A DNA stretch of 64,000 nucleotides from Streptomyces griseoluteus. Its GTDB lineage: Bacteria > Actinomycetota > Actinomycetes > Streptomycetales > Streptomycetaceae. Under the pieces are notes generated by a model. The model searched no databases and had not been told where the DNA came from. It was given only the letters and a program-made list of their open reading frames with translations. Location: positions 186,001 through 250,000 of the forward strand of contig NZ_SRRU01000010.1 in the NCBI RefSeq assembly GCF_004784465.1, given 5' to 3'. The translations under genes and the position numbers were made by a program. Below are positions 16,618 to 24,684 of this stretch, piece by piece; position 1 is the stretch's first letter, and each line of letters opens with the position of its first letter.

Positions 16618-18069
16618 TCAGCCCGCCGACTCCACCGACGGCAGCGTTCCGGTGCGTGCCGCCTCGCCGTACCAGCGGGCGCTGGACTTCGGGGTCCGCT
16701 CCTGCGTCGCGTAGTCCACGTAGACCGCGCCGAACCGCTTCTCGTAGCCGTAGGACCACTCGAAGTTGTCCATCAGGGACCACAGGTAGTACCCGCGCAC
16801 ATCGGCGCCGTCGCGCAGGGCGTCGCGGACCGCCGAGAGGTGGGCGTGCAGGTAGGCGACGCGCTCGGGGTCGTGCACCCGGCCGTCCGCGTCCGGCTTG
16901 TCGTCGTAGGCGGCGCCGTTCTCCGTGATGTACAGCGGGAGTCCGGGGGCCTCGCGGGTGTAGCGCATCAGCAGGTCGTACAGGCCGGTCGGGTCGACGG
17001 TCCAGCCCATCTCGGTGCGCTCGCCGGGGCTCTGGTGGAACAGCACGTCGTCGGCGCCGGGCCAGGGGGAGTGCTCGCTCGCGCCGTGGCCGTCGGCGCG
17101 CGGGCCGCTGACCTTGTCGGTCACCGCCGAGACCAGCGCCGGGGTGTAGTAGTTCAGGCCCAGCGCGTCCAGCGGGGCGTTGCTGGTGGCGAGGTCGCCG
17201 TCCTGCACGAAGGACCAGTCGGTGAGCGGGGCCGTCGCGGTGAGCAGGGACTCGGGGTAGGCGCCGCGCAGCATCGGGCCGTGGAAGACGCCGTTGGCCA
17301 GGTCGTCGATGCGCCGGGCCGCCGCCAGGTCCGCCGGGTCCTGCGAAAGCGGGCGCACGACGGCCGAGTTGAGGCTCACGGCCACCTGGTTGCGGGCCGG
17401 CATCGCCGCGCGCAGCGCCGAAGCGCCGAGCCCGTGCGCCAGGTTGAGATGGTGGGCCGCCCTCAGCGAGGCCACCGGGTCGGTCCGGCCGGGGGCGTGC
17501 ACCCCGGAGCCGTAGCCCAGGAAGGCGCTGCACCAGGGCTCGTTGAGGGTGATCCAGTTCTCCACCCGGTCGCCCAGCGCCTCGCCGACGAGATGTGCGT
17601 ACTCCGCGAACCGGTGCGCGGTCTCCCGCTCCGGCCAGCCGCCCGCGTCCTCCAGCTCCTGCGGGAGGTCCCAGTGGTAGAGGGTGACGGCGGGCTTGAT
17701 GCCGTTCTCCAGCAGCTCGTCCACCAGCCGCCGGTAGAAGTCCAGCCCGACCTGCACCGCCGGGCCCCGCCCGGTCGGCTGCACCCGCGACCAGGAGACG
17801 GAGAAGCGGTACGCGCCGAGCCCCAGGTCCGCCATGAGGGCCACGTCGTCGCGGTAGCGGTGGTAGTGGTCGACGGCCACGTCACCGGTCTCACCGCCCG
17901 CGGTCTTGCCGGGCGTATGGCTGAAGGTGTCCCAGATCGAGGGCGTACGGCCGCCCTCGCGCACCGCCCCCTCGATCTGGTACGCGGAGGTCGCCGCCCC
18001 CCAGAGGAAGGCAGGCGGGAAGGTGACCTCGGAGGCCACGGGGGAGACCGTGGAGGAGGAGTCGGGCAT
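16618..18069 (-). CDS. bglC: GH1 beta-glucosidase (cellobiase) BglC
   Basis: This 483-aa protein starts at ATG 18069. It has the GH1 signatures FLWGAATSAYQIEG near the N-terminus, acid/base Glu177 in TLNEPW and nucleophile Glu383 in ITENG, and no signal peptide, so it acts in the cytoplasm on imported cellobiose or cello-oligosaccharides. It follows cebEFG in the same direction after a gap of about 110 bases. A CebR box (18069-18082) overlaps its first codon, giving it its own CebR control. The combination with cebEFG and cebR makes the name secure. Confidence 0.92.
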   Translation of the reverse strand: MPDSSSTVSPVASEVTFPPAFLWGAATSAYQIEGAVREGGRTPSIWDTFSHTPGKTAGGETGDVAVDHYHRYRDDVALMADLGLGAYRFSVSWSRVQPTGRGPAVQVGLDFYRRLVDELLENGIKPAVTLYHWDLPQELEDAGGWPERETAHRFAEYAHLVGEALGDRVENWITLNEPWCSAFLGYGSGVHAPGRTDPVASLRAAHHLNLAHGLGASALRAAMPARNQVAVSLNSAVVRPLSQDPADLAAARRIDDLANGVFHGPMLRGAYPESLLTATAPLTDWSFVQDGDLATSNAPLDALGLNYYTPALVSAVTDKVSGPRADGHGASEHSPWPGADDVLFHQSPGERTEMGWTVDPTGLYDLLMRYTREAPGLPLYITENGAAYDDKPDADGRVHDPERVAYLHAHLSAVRDALRDGADVRGYYLWSLMDNFEWSYGYEKRFGAVYVDYATQERTPKSSARWYGEAARTGTLPSVESAG

Positions 18070-18082
18070 GGAAGCGCTCCCA
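18069..18082. promoter_or_regulatory. CebR operator at the bglC start codon
   Basis: TGGAAGCGCTCCCA differs by one base from the CebR consensus TGGGAGCGCTCCCA. It overlaps the bglC start codon, so a bound repressor would block the 5' end of the gene directly. CebR releases DNA on binding cellobiose or cellotriose. Confidence 0.85.
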
Positions 18083-18181
18083 TCGAAAGTCGGGAAGACG
18101 TCGGGAAGACTCGGGGAAAGACGAGGGGCCGGGGCGTCGGTGTCCCGGCCCCCTTGACGGAACGGCGCTCGGCGGGACGGT

Positions 18182-19066
18182 TCAGCCCTTGATCGCGCCC
18201 TGCATGATGCCGCCCACGATCTGCTTGCCGAACAGCAGGAAGGCGATCAGCAGCGGCAGGGTGCCGAGCAGCGCGCCCGCCATGATGACCGCCTGGTCCG
18301 GTACATACCCGGTGCCGAGGGCGTTCAGGGCGACCTGCACGGTCGGGTTCTGCTGGTTCAGGGCGATGATCGGCCACAGGAAGTCGTTCCAGGCGAACAC
18401 GAAGGTCAGCAGGCCGAGCACCGCCATCGCGGGCCGGGCCGCCGGGAACACCACGTGCCAGACGATCCTCAGGCTGCTCGCCCCGTCCACCCGCGCCGCC
18501 TCGATCAGCTCGGTCGGCAGCGCCTGCACCAGGTACTGCCGCATGAAGAACGTGCCGAACGCGGTCACCAGGCTCGGCAGGATCACCGTCTGGAGCTGAT
18601 TGGACCAGCCGAGGTCGCTCATCCACAGATACAGCGGGACGACGGCGAGCTGCGGCGGGATCATCATCGTGCCGATGGTCAGCAGCAACAGCAGCCCCGA
18701 GAACCTGAACCGCAGCTTGGCGAAGGCGAAGCCGGCCAGGGTGGAGAAGACCACCGTACTGACCGTGATCGTGCCCGCGACGATCAGCGAGTTGAGCATC
18801 GCGGTGCCGAGTCCGGCCTGGTCCCAGGCGGCCTGAAGGTTCTTGAACAGGTTGCCGCCGAACCACAGCGGGGGCGGGGCCTGGGCGAGCCGCCGGTCGG
18901 TGCGCGAGGCCGCGACCGCCGTCCACACCAGCGGCGCCAGCGAGACGAGCGCGAACACGATCAGCGCCACGTACGTCACCGGGCCGGCGTGCAACTGCTT
19001 GCCCGCCTTCGTGGCCCGGCGCCGGCCGGTGCGCGCCTTGGGGAGAACGAGCTCACCGGCGGTCAT
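18182..19066 (-). CDS. cebG: Cellobiose ABC transporter permease CebG
   Basis: This 294-aa protein starts at ATG 19066 behind GAGGAGG and overlaps the end of cebF by 14 bases. It has six predicted membrane helices and the EAA loop EAARVDGASSLRIVWHVVFP that contacts the ATPase. It is the second permease of a carbohydrate importer. No ATPase gene is present here, in keeping with Ceb systems that share the multiple-sugar ATPase MsiK encoded elsewhere. Confidence 0.9.
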   Translation of the reverse strand: MTAGELVLPKARTGRRRATKAGKQLHAGPVTYVALIVFALVSLAPLVWTAVAASRTDRRLAQAPPPLWFGGNLFKNLQAAWDQAGLGTAMLNSLIVAGTITVSTVVFSTLAGFAFAKLRFRFSGLLLLLTIGTMMIPPQLAVVPLYLWMSDLGWSNQLQTVILPSLVTAFGTFFMRQYLVQALPTELIEAARVDGASSLRIVWHVVFPAARPAMAVLGLLTFVFAWNDFLWPIIALNQQNPTVQVALNALGTGYVPDQAVIMAGALLGTLPLLIAFLLFGKQIVGGIMQGAIKG

Positions 19067-20084
19067 CGGACCTCCTCAGCCAGCGGGTCAGCAGCAGGTT
19101 GACCGCGGCGATGATCAGCAGGAGCAGGAACATCGTCCAGGCGATGGCGGACGCCTTGCCGAGGTTGCCGATGATCCAGCCCTGGTCGTACATGTAGAGA
19201 CCGAGCGTCTGGTACTGGTGCTCCGAGCCGCCCTTGGTCCCGCTGACCCCGCCGAACAGCAGGGGTTCACCGAAGAGCTGGGTGGCGCCGATGGTCGAGA
19301 CGACGATCGTGAACAGCACGGTCGGCCGCAACTGCGGGATCGTCACGTGCCAGAACTGCTGGCGCCGGTTGGCGCCGTCGAGGGCGGCGGACTCGTACAG
19401 GTCCGCCGGGATGGCCTGCATGGCGGCCAGGTAGATCAGCGCGTTGTAGCCGGTCCAGCGCCAGATCACGATGCTCGAGACCGCGAACTGCGATCCCCAG
19501 TCCGATTCACGCCAGTTGACCGGGTCGACACCGAAGAAGTGGAGAATCCAGTTCACCATGCCGCCGTCCCACGAGTACAGCAGCGTGAACACCAACGTCG
19601 CCGCCGCCACCGATGTCGCGTACGGGGTCAGCATCACCACGCGCCACACGGTGGAGCCGCGCAGCTTGTAGTTGAGCATGTGGGCCAGCCAGAGCGCCGC
19701 CATGAGCTGCGGGACGGTCGAGATCAGACCGATGGTGAAGGTGTTCCGCAGCGCGTTCCAGAAGAAGTCCGAGGACAGCAGGTTCCGGTAGTTGGCCAGG
19801 CCCGCCCAGCTCTGGTGGTCGAGCGCGGACAACTGCACGTCGTGCAGCGAGTACCAGACCGTGTACAGCAGCGGAACCAGGGTGAACACACCGAACAGCA
19901 CGAAGAAGGGGGCCACGAACGCGTACGGCGACGCCTTCGTGTCCCAGCGGTACAGCCGGCTGCGCCAGGAGGGGGCGCCGTCCGGCACACCGCGACCCTG
20001 AGCGCCCCGGACCGCGCCCGGCGGGATGCCGGGCGCGGTCTCGGCGCTCGACGCGGGATGCGCGAGAGCCTCTTTGGAGGTCAC
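19053..20084 (-). CDS. cebF: Cellobiose ABC transporter permease CebF
   Basis: This 343-aa protein starts at a GTG overlapping the cebE stop by four bases. A hydrophilic N-terminal arm of about 50 residues precedes six membrane helices. The EAA-type loop YESAALDGANRRQQFWHVTIP is in the usual position before the last two helices. It pairs with CebG to form the membrane channel for cello-oligosaccharides delivered by CebE. Confidence 0.9.
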   Translation of the reverse strand: MTSKEALAHPASSAETAPGIPPGAVRGAQGRGVPDGAPSWRSRLYRWDTKASPYAFVAPFFVLFGVFTLVPLLYTVWYSLHDVQLSALDHQSWAGLANYRNLLSSDFFWNALRNTFTIGLISTVPQLMAALWLAHMLNYKLRGSTVWRVVMLTPYATSVAAATLVFTLLYSWDGGMVNWILHFFGVDPVNWRESDWGSQFAVSSIVIWRWTGYNALIYLAAMQAIPADLYESAALDGANRRQQFWHVTIPQLRPTVLFTIVVSTIGATQLFGEPLLFGGVSGTKGGSEHQYQTLGLYMYDQGWIIGNLGKASAIAWTMFLLLLIIAAVNLLLTRWLRRSDDRR

Positions 20085-21403
20085 TGGCCGAGCACGTCCT
20101 TGATCTCCTTGGACGCGGCGTCCCAGCCCTGGGCCGGGGACTTGCCCTTCTGCTCGACCTGGAGGATGCCGATGTCACTGATCGCGGTGTCGATCGGCTT
20201 GTCCTTCGGACCCAGCGGCTGGGCCGGGATGGTCTTCGCCGCGTCGGAGAAGATCTGGGTGAGCGGCGCGTCGGAGAAGTACGCGGTGGTGTCCGCCTGC
20301 GGCTTCAGGCTCGCGTACGCCGACGGGGTGGAGGGGAAGCTGGCCTGCTTGGCGAAGACCTTGGCCTGCTGCTCCGGCGCGGTCAGCCACTTGGCCAGCG
20401 CGACGGCCTCCTTCTGGTGCTTGGTCGCCGTCGGCACAGCGAGGAAGGAGCCGCCCCAGTTGGACGCGGTCGGCGCCGCCGCCACGTCCCACTTGCCCTT
20501 GCCGGAGTCGCCGGCCTTCTCACCGATGTAGCCGAGCATCCAGGCGGGGCAGGCCACCGTGGCGAAGGAGCCGTTGGCGAAGCCCTTGTCCCAGGTGGGG
20601 TCGAACTGCTTCAGCTTGGCCGACATGTCGCTGGTCGCCACGCTCATCGCGTCGTCCCAGGCGTCCTTCACACCCTGGGACTTGTCCCAGACGACCTTGC
20701 CGTCCTTGTCGTAGTTCCGCTCGGAGGCACCGCCCAGGGAGGCGTTGTAGACAGAGGCCGCCGAGTCGACGTACTTGGTGCCCTTGGGCGCCTTCTTCAT
20801 GTACTGCTTGCCGAGGTCGACGTACTTGGACCAGTCGCCCTTCCACTGCTCGGCGAGCTTGGCGCGGTCGGTGGGCAGGCCGGCCTTGGCGAAGAGGTCC
20901 TTGCGGTAGCAGACCGCCATCGGGCCGATGTCGGTGCCGATGCCGATCGTCTTGCCGTCCTTCGTGGTGGCCTGGGCGAGCTTCCAGTCCAGCCACTGGG
21001 ACTTGTCGACCTCCTTGCCGAGGTCCACGAACTTGGCGGCCTGCGTCTGCACGGCCTCCGTGATGTTGCCGACCTCGATGGCCTGGATGTCGTCGGTGCC
21101 CGAACCGGCCTGGAGGCGGGTGAGCACCTTCGGCCAGTACACGTCTGTGCGAGTGGTGACGTTCTCCTTGATGTTGATGTCCGGGTGCAGCTTCATGTAC
21201 TCGTCGTACAGACCGGCCTGCTTGTAGCCGAAGACCCCGAAGGTGCCGACCGTCAGCGTGATGTTGCCCTTGCCGTCGCCGCCGCCCGCGTCCGACGAGC
21301 CGTCGTCCGAGTCGCTGGCGCAGCCCGCCAGCAGACCCGTGGCCAGCGCGGTCGCGGCCATCATGGCCACCGTGCCGCGCGACCTGCGGATGCTCGTACG
21401 CAT
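20081..21403 (-). CDS. cebE: Cellobiose/cellotriose-binding lipoprotein CebE
   Basis: I place the start at ATG 21403, eight bases after GGAGG; the longer reading frame upstream lacks a ribosome site. The 440-aa product has a lipoprotein signal with lipobox LLAGC (Cys28), a Ser/Asp/Gly linker and a solute-binding fold of extracellular type 1. It captures cello-oligosaccharides at the cell surface for CebF/CebG. The perfect CebR operator upstream at 21532-21545 makes the operon cellobiose-inducible. In plant-pathogenic relatives this system also senses cellotriose. Confidence 0.92.
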   Translation of the reverse strand: MRTSIRRSRGTVAMMAATALATGLLAGCASDSDDGSSDAGGGDGKGNITLTVGTFGVFGYKQAGLYDEYMKLHPDINIKENVTTRTDVYWPKVLTRLQAGSGTDDIQAIEVGNITEAVQTQAAKFVDLGKEVDKSQWLDWKLAQATTKDGKTIGIGTDIGPMAVCYRKDLFAKAGLPTDRAKLAEQWKGDWSKYVDLGKQYMKKAPKGTKYVDSAASVYNASLGGASERNYDKDGKVVWDKSQGVKDAWDDAMSVATSDMSAKLKQFDPTWDKGFANGSFATVACPAWMLGYIGEKAGDSGKGKWDVAAAPTASNWGGSFLAVPTATKHQKEAVALAKWLTAPEQQAKVFAKQASFPSTPSAYASLKPQADTTAYFSDAPLTQIFSDAAKTIPAQPLGPKDKPIDTAISDIGILQVEQKGKSPAQGWDAASKEIKDVLGQ

Positions 21404-21706
21404 TGCGTCCTCCTGTTGCCTGACGTGCCGACCCCCCGGCCAACTGCATGGAAATCGCGTGGATCTGGGCCCGTTCGTACTCGCTGCGGCTCGGGCGGGG
21501 AACGTGCGGGTTGTGTAGGTGTCAGGTACCGTGGGAGCGCTCCCACGTGTGATGGGTTGAAGGGTCGTCCGTTCGGGACGAGGTGTCAAGGGAGTGCGCA
21601 CGGCCAACGCGCCTCAGTTATAGGGCTGTTAACCGGCCAGTGGGATTTTCCGGCGGACAGTGTTGAATGTGAGGCCTGAGTGGGACGGCCGAGAGAGGCG
21701 GAGGCC
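21404..21706. other. cebE-cebR divergent control region
   Basis: This 303-base region carries the palindromic CebR operator and promoters for both directions. Apart from the operator I see no RNA gene or small reading frame with a ribosome site. Confidence 0.6.
21530..21547. promoter_or_regulatory. CebR operator upstream of cebE
   Basis: TGGGAGCGCTCCCA at 21532-21545 matches the CebR consensus exactly, and the symmetry extends to an 18-base palindrome. It is about 130 bases upstream of the cebE start, between cebE and cebR. Confidence 0.93.
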
Positions 21707-22765
21707 ATGGCGAGCCACGGGGTGCGGGGCGGCCGGAGCGGCGGGCGGCCGACGCTCGAAGAGGTGGCCGCCCGGGCCGGGGTGGGCCGGGGCACGGTCT
21801 CCCGCGTGATCAACGGTTCCCCGCGGGTCAGCGACGCCACCCGCGCGGCCGTGGAGGCGGCGGTCGCGGAACTCGGGTACGTCCCCAACACCGCGGCCCG
21901 CGCGCTCGCGGCCAACCGCACCGACTCCATCGCGCTGGTCGTGCCCGAGCCGGAGACCCGCTTCTTCGCCGAGCCGTACTTCTCCGACATGCTGCGCGGG
22001 GTAGGGGCGGAACTCGCCGACACCGAATGGCAGTTGCTGCTGATCTTCGCGGGCAGCGACCGCAAGCGGCAACGGCTGGCGGACTACCTCTCCGCCCACC
22101 GTGTCGACGGTGTCCTCCTGGTCTCCGTGCACGCCGACGACCCGCTGCCGGATCTGCTGGACCGGCTGGAGATCCCGGCCGTGATCAGCGGGCCCCGGTC
22201 GGCGGGGGAGACGCTCACCTCGGTCGACTCCGACAATTACGGCGGCGGTCGCTCCGCCGTCGAGCACCTCATCGCCCGCGGCCGACGCCGCATCGCCCAC
22301 ATCACCGGCCGCCCCGACGTCTACGGAGCCCAGCGCCGCGTCGACGGCTACCGGGACGCACTGCGCGGAGCGGGCCTGGAGGTGGACGAACTCCTCATCG
22401 AACCGGGCGACTTCACCGAGGAAGGCGGCCGTCGCGCCATGTCCGCCCTGCTCTCCCGCCGCCCCGACCTCGACGCCGTCTTCGCCGCCTCCGACGTGAC
22501 GGCGGCCGGCGCCCGTCACTCCCTCCGCGAAGCGGGCCGCCGCATCCCCCACGACGTGGCCCTCGTCGGCTACGACGACTCCGCCATCGCCCGCCACATG
22601 GACCCGCCCCTGACCAGTGTCCGACAGCCGATAGAGGAGATGGGCCGGGCGATGATCGACCTGCTCCTGTCGGAGATAGCGGACCGCCGTCCGGCGGGGA
22701 CGCGGGGGTTGGAGAGGCGGCACGCGGTGCTGGCCACGGAACTGGTCGGGCGGGAGTCGTCGTAG
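21707..22765 (+). CDS. cebR: LacI-family repressor CebR
   Basis: This 352-aa protein starts at ATG 21707, six bases after GGAG; an upstream in-frame GTG at 21680 is less well placed. Residues about 15-65 are the LacI helix-turn-helix and hinge (TLEEVAARAGVGRGTVSRVINGSPRVS, here split across two helices), ending YVPNTAARALAANRT. The rest is a periplasmic-binding-protein-like sensor with SDVTAAGARHSLREAGRRIP and VGYDDSAIARHMDPPLTSVRQP. It faces cebE divergently, and its known target sequence occurs upstream of cebE and at bglC. Confidence 0.92.
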   Translation: MASHGVRGGRSGGRPTLEEVAARAGVGRGTVSRVINGSPRVSDATRAAVEAAVAELGYVPNTAARALAANRTDSIALVVPEPETRFFAEPYFSDMLRGVGAELADTEWQLLLIFAGSDRKRQRLADYLSAHRVDGVLLVSVHADDPLPDLLDRLEIPAVISGPRSAGETLTSVDSDNYGGGRSAVEHLIARGRRRIAHITGRPDVYGAQRRVDGYRDALRGAGLEVDELLIEPGDFTEEGGRRAMSALLSRRPDLDAVFAASDVTAAGARHSLREAGRRIPHDVALVGYDDSAIARHMDPPLTSVRQPIEEMGRAMIDLLLSEIADRRPAGTRGLERRHAVLATELVGRESS

Positions 22766-22822
22766 CGGGGGCGTTAACTGCTGTCGCTTCGGCGTACTCC
22801 CGGCTTAAGATCACCGGCAAGG

Positions 22823-22898
22823 CGGGGTCGTAGCACAGAGGTAGTGCGCCGCGACATCATCTCGGAGGACGTCGGTTCGAATCCGACCGCCCCGCCCC
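22823..22898 (+). pseudogene. Degenerate tRNA-like sequence
   Basis: A canonical T arm (GTCGG TTCGAAT CCGAC, 22871-22887) and a D arm (GCAC/GTGC around AGAGGTA) are present. An acceptor stem can form either as CGGGG-T-CG (bulged T) with CGCCCCG, or as GGCGGGG (22821-22827) with CCCCGCC (22890-22896). The anticodon stem CCGCG/CTCGG has a mismatch and the loop ACATCAT lacks the invariant T33, so no normal anticodon can be assigned. It may be a decayed tRNA or a tRNA-like RNA. It lies just upstream of the methyltransferase start. Confidence 0.5.
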
Positions 22899-22969
22899 TT
22901 CGAACTCCGGCCGGACCAGTTGCGGTAATCGCGTTGACCGGCCGCGGCGGGCAGTGCTGGAGTCGGGGC

Positions 22970-23710
22970 GTGGACAGCATCCCCGCCAATCGGCGGCTCT
23001 GGAACCGGATCAGCGGCGCGTACCAGCAGAAGCACGACCCCCGGATCGGCGCCACGCCCCGGTTGTGGGGCATGTACTCCATCCCCGACGCGCACCTGCG
23101 GGCCCTGGGGGACGTCACCGGCAAGCGTGTCCTCGAACTGGGCTGCGGTGCCGGGCAGTGGTCCAGGGCACTCGCCGCCGAGGGGGCCGACGTGGTCGGG
23201 GTCGACCTGTCCGAGGCGCAACTCGACGCGGCGGCCCGTGCCATGGGAGCGGACCGCTACCCGCTGGTGCAGGGCGCCGCCGAACGGCTCCCCTTCGCCG
23301 CCGACAGCTTCGACCTGGTGTTCTGCGACTTCGGCGGGCTCAGCTGGGCGCCCCCGCACCTGGCCGTCCCGCAGGCCGCCCGCGTCCTGCGCCGGGGCGG
23401 GCGCCTGGTGTTCAACGTCGCGAGCCCATGGTTCGAAGCCTGCTACGACGAAGCCGCCGGCGGCGTGACCACGACGCTGCGGCAGGACTACTTCGGGCTG
23501 GACACCATCGCCGAGGGCGACGGCGCGGTCAGCTATCAGCTCACCTACGGCGACTGGGTCAGGGTCCTGCGCGGCGCGGGTCTCGTCATCGACGACCTCA
23601 TCGAGCCGCGGCCCGACCCCGGCACACCCAACGGCTACAACAGGACCGACCCACCCGACTGGGCGCACCGCTGGCCCGCGGAACTACTCTGGGTGACCCA
23701 CAAACCGTAG
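22970..23710 (+). CDS. Class I SAM-dependent methyltransferase
   Basis: I start at GTG 22970 behind GGAG; the open frame extends further upstream through the tRNA-like sequence, which is unlikely to be coding. The 246-aa product has motif I VLELGCGAGQWSRAL, an acidic residue in VVGVDLSEAQL, motif II-like DSFDLVFCDFGGLSW and a later strand RRGGRLVFNVASPW. It is a small-molecule type methyltransferase of unknown substrate. It is followed by a long perfect terminator hairpin. Confidence 0.83.
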   Translation: MDSIPANRRLWNRISGAYQQKHDPRIGATPRLWGMYSIPDAHLRALGDVTGKRVLELGCGAGQWSRALAAEGADVVGVDLSEAQLDAAARAMGADRYPLVQGAAERLPFAADSFDLVFCDFGGLSWAPPHLAVPQAARVLRRGGRLVFNVASPWFEACYDEAAGGVTTTLRQDYFGLDTIAEGDGAVSYQLTYGDWVRVLRGAGLVIDDLIEPRPDPGTPNGYNRTDPPDWAHRWPAELLWVTHKP

Positions 23711-23739
23711 GCTCCGCCCGCCGGGATCGGCCGCGGAAA

Positions 23740-23783
23740 CGACTTTGGGGCCGCTCCGTCGAAACGGAGCGGCCCCAAAGTCG
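23740..23783. terminator. Perfect 20-bp terminator hairpin
   Basis: The arm 23740-23759 (starting CGACTTTGGGG) is exactly complementary to 23764-23783 around the tetraloop CGAA. It separates the methyltransferase from the convergent tRNA-His gene. Confidence 0.92.
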
Positions 23784-23788
23784 ATCAG

Positions 23789-23862
23789 GGTGAGTGACGG
23801 GACTTGAACCCGCGACATCCTGGACCACAACCAGGTGCTCTGCCAGCTGAGCTACACCCACC
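23789..23862 (-). tRNA. tRNA-His (anticodon GTG)
   Basis: The minus strand reads GGTGGGTGTAGCTCAGCTGG and continues through an anticodon loop TTGTGGT to a T arm GGGTTCAAGTCCC. The acceptor stem GTGGGTG pairs with CACTCAC (one G-T), and the extra 5' G at 23862 faces C73 at 23789, the histidine tRNA hallmark. It lies just downstream of orn. Confidence 0.97.
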
Positions 23863-23965
23863 GCGACCGGCGGTTGAACTGTCGTTCCCCGACCGGCCGA
23901 GAAGAAGTCTACAGGGTTCTCGGGGGTGCTCGCGCACACGTTTCCGCGCACGCGTTCCCAGGGGG

Positions 23966-24568
23966 CTACGCAGGCGGCAGGACGTACTTCGCGGCGATCG
24001 ACTTCGCGGTGTCGGAGTCCGGGCCGGGCTGCGGGACGAAGACGGCTTCGCGGTAGTAGCGCAGCTCGGCGATCGACTCGCGGATGTCGGCCAGCGCCCG
24101 GTGGTTGCCGTTCTTCTCCGGGCTGTTGAAGTAGGCGCGCGGGTACCAGCGCCGGGCCAGCTCCTTGATCGAGGAGACGTCGACGATCCGGTAGTGGAGG
24201 TAGGCCTCCAAGGCCGGCATGTCGCGCAGCAGGAAGCCGCGGTCGGTGCCGACGGAGTTGCCGCACAGTGGCGCCTTGCCCGGCTCCTTGACGTGCTCAC
24301 GGATGTACGCGAGCACCTGCGCCTCGGCGTCGGCCAGCGTCGTACCCCCGGCCAGCTCGTCCAGCAGCCCGGACGCGGTGTGCATCTGGCGCACCACCTC
24401 CGGCATCGTCTCCAGCGCGGAGTCCGGCGGGCGGATGACGATGTCCACCCCTTCACCGAGCACGTTCAGCTCGGAGTCGGTGACGAGGGCGGCCACCTCG
24501 ATGAGCGCGTCGTCGGACAGCGAGAGGCCGGTCATCTCGCAGTCGATCCACACCATGCGATCGTTCAT
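23966..24568 (-). CDS. orn: Oligoribonuclease
   Basis: The start is ATG 24568 behind AAGGTGAG. The 200-aa protein has the DEDDh exonuclease motifs: WIDCEMTGL (Asp9, Glu11), GNSVGTDRGFL and NHRALADIRES with the catalytic His and Asp. Orn degrades RNA dinucleotides, including pGpG from cyclic-di-GMP breakdown, and in Streptomyces its loss impairs growth and development. Its position next to adpA is the conserved Streptomyces arrangement. Length is normal. Confidence 0.95.
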   Translation of the reverse strand: MNDRMVWIDCEMTGLSLSDDALIEVAALVTDSELNVLGEGVDIVIRPPDSALETMPEVVRQMHTASGLLDELAGGTTLADAEAQVLAYIREHVKEPGKAPLCGNSVGTDRGFLLRDMPALEAYLHYRIVDVSSIKELARRWYPRAYFNSPEKNGNHRALADIRESIAELRYYREAVFVPQPGPDSDTAKSIAAKYVLPPA

Positions 24569-24684
24569 GTGTCTCACCTTACGGGGCCCCGCAGCCCCCT
24601 GGACCCGCCCGTGCGCCGAGAGAAGAGCACGGAGAAGGGGGTGGGGAAGGCCGAGCCCTCCCCACCCCCTCGCACCGGCGATCC

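Noticed and set aside
21404..21607. N-terminal extension of CebE
   Set aside because: It would put over 60 residues before a standard lipoprotein signal and include the CebR operator. ATG 21403 has an ideal ribosome site.
22844..22969. Upstream extension of the methyltransferase reading frame
   Set aside because: It crosses the tRNA-like sequence, has no ribosome site and translates to residues unlike methyltransferases. GTG 22970 is better.
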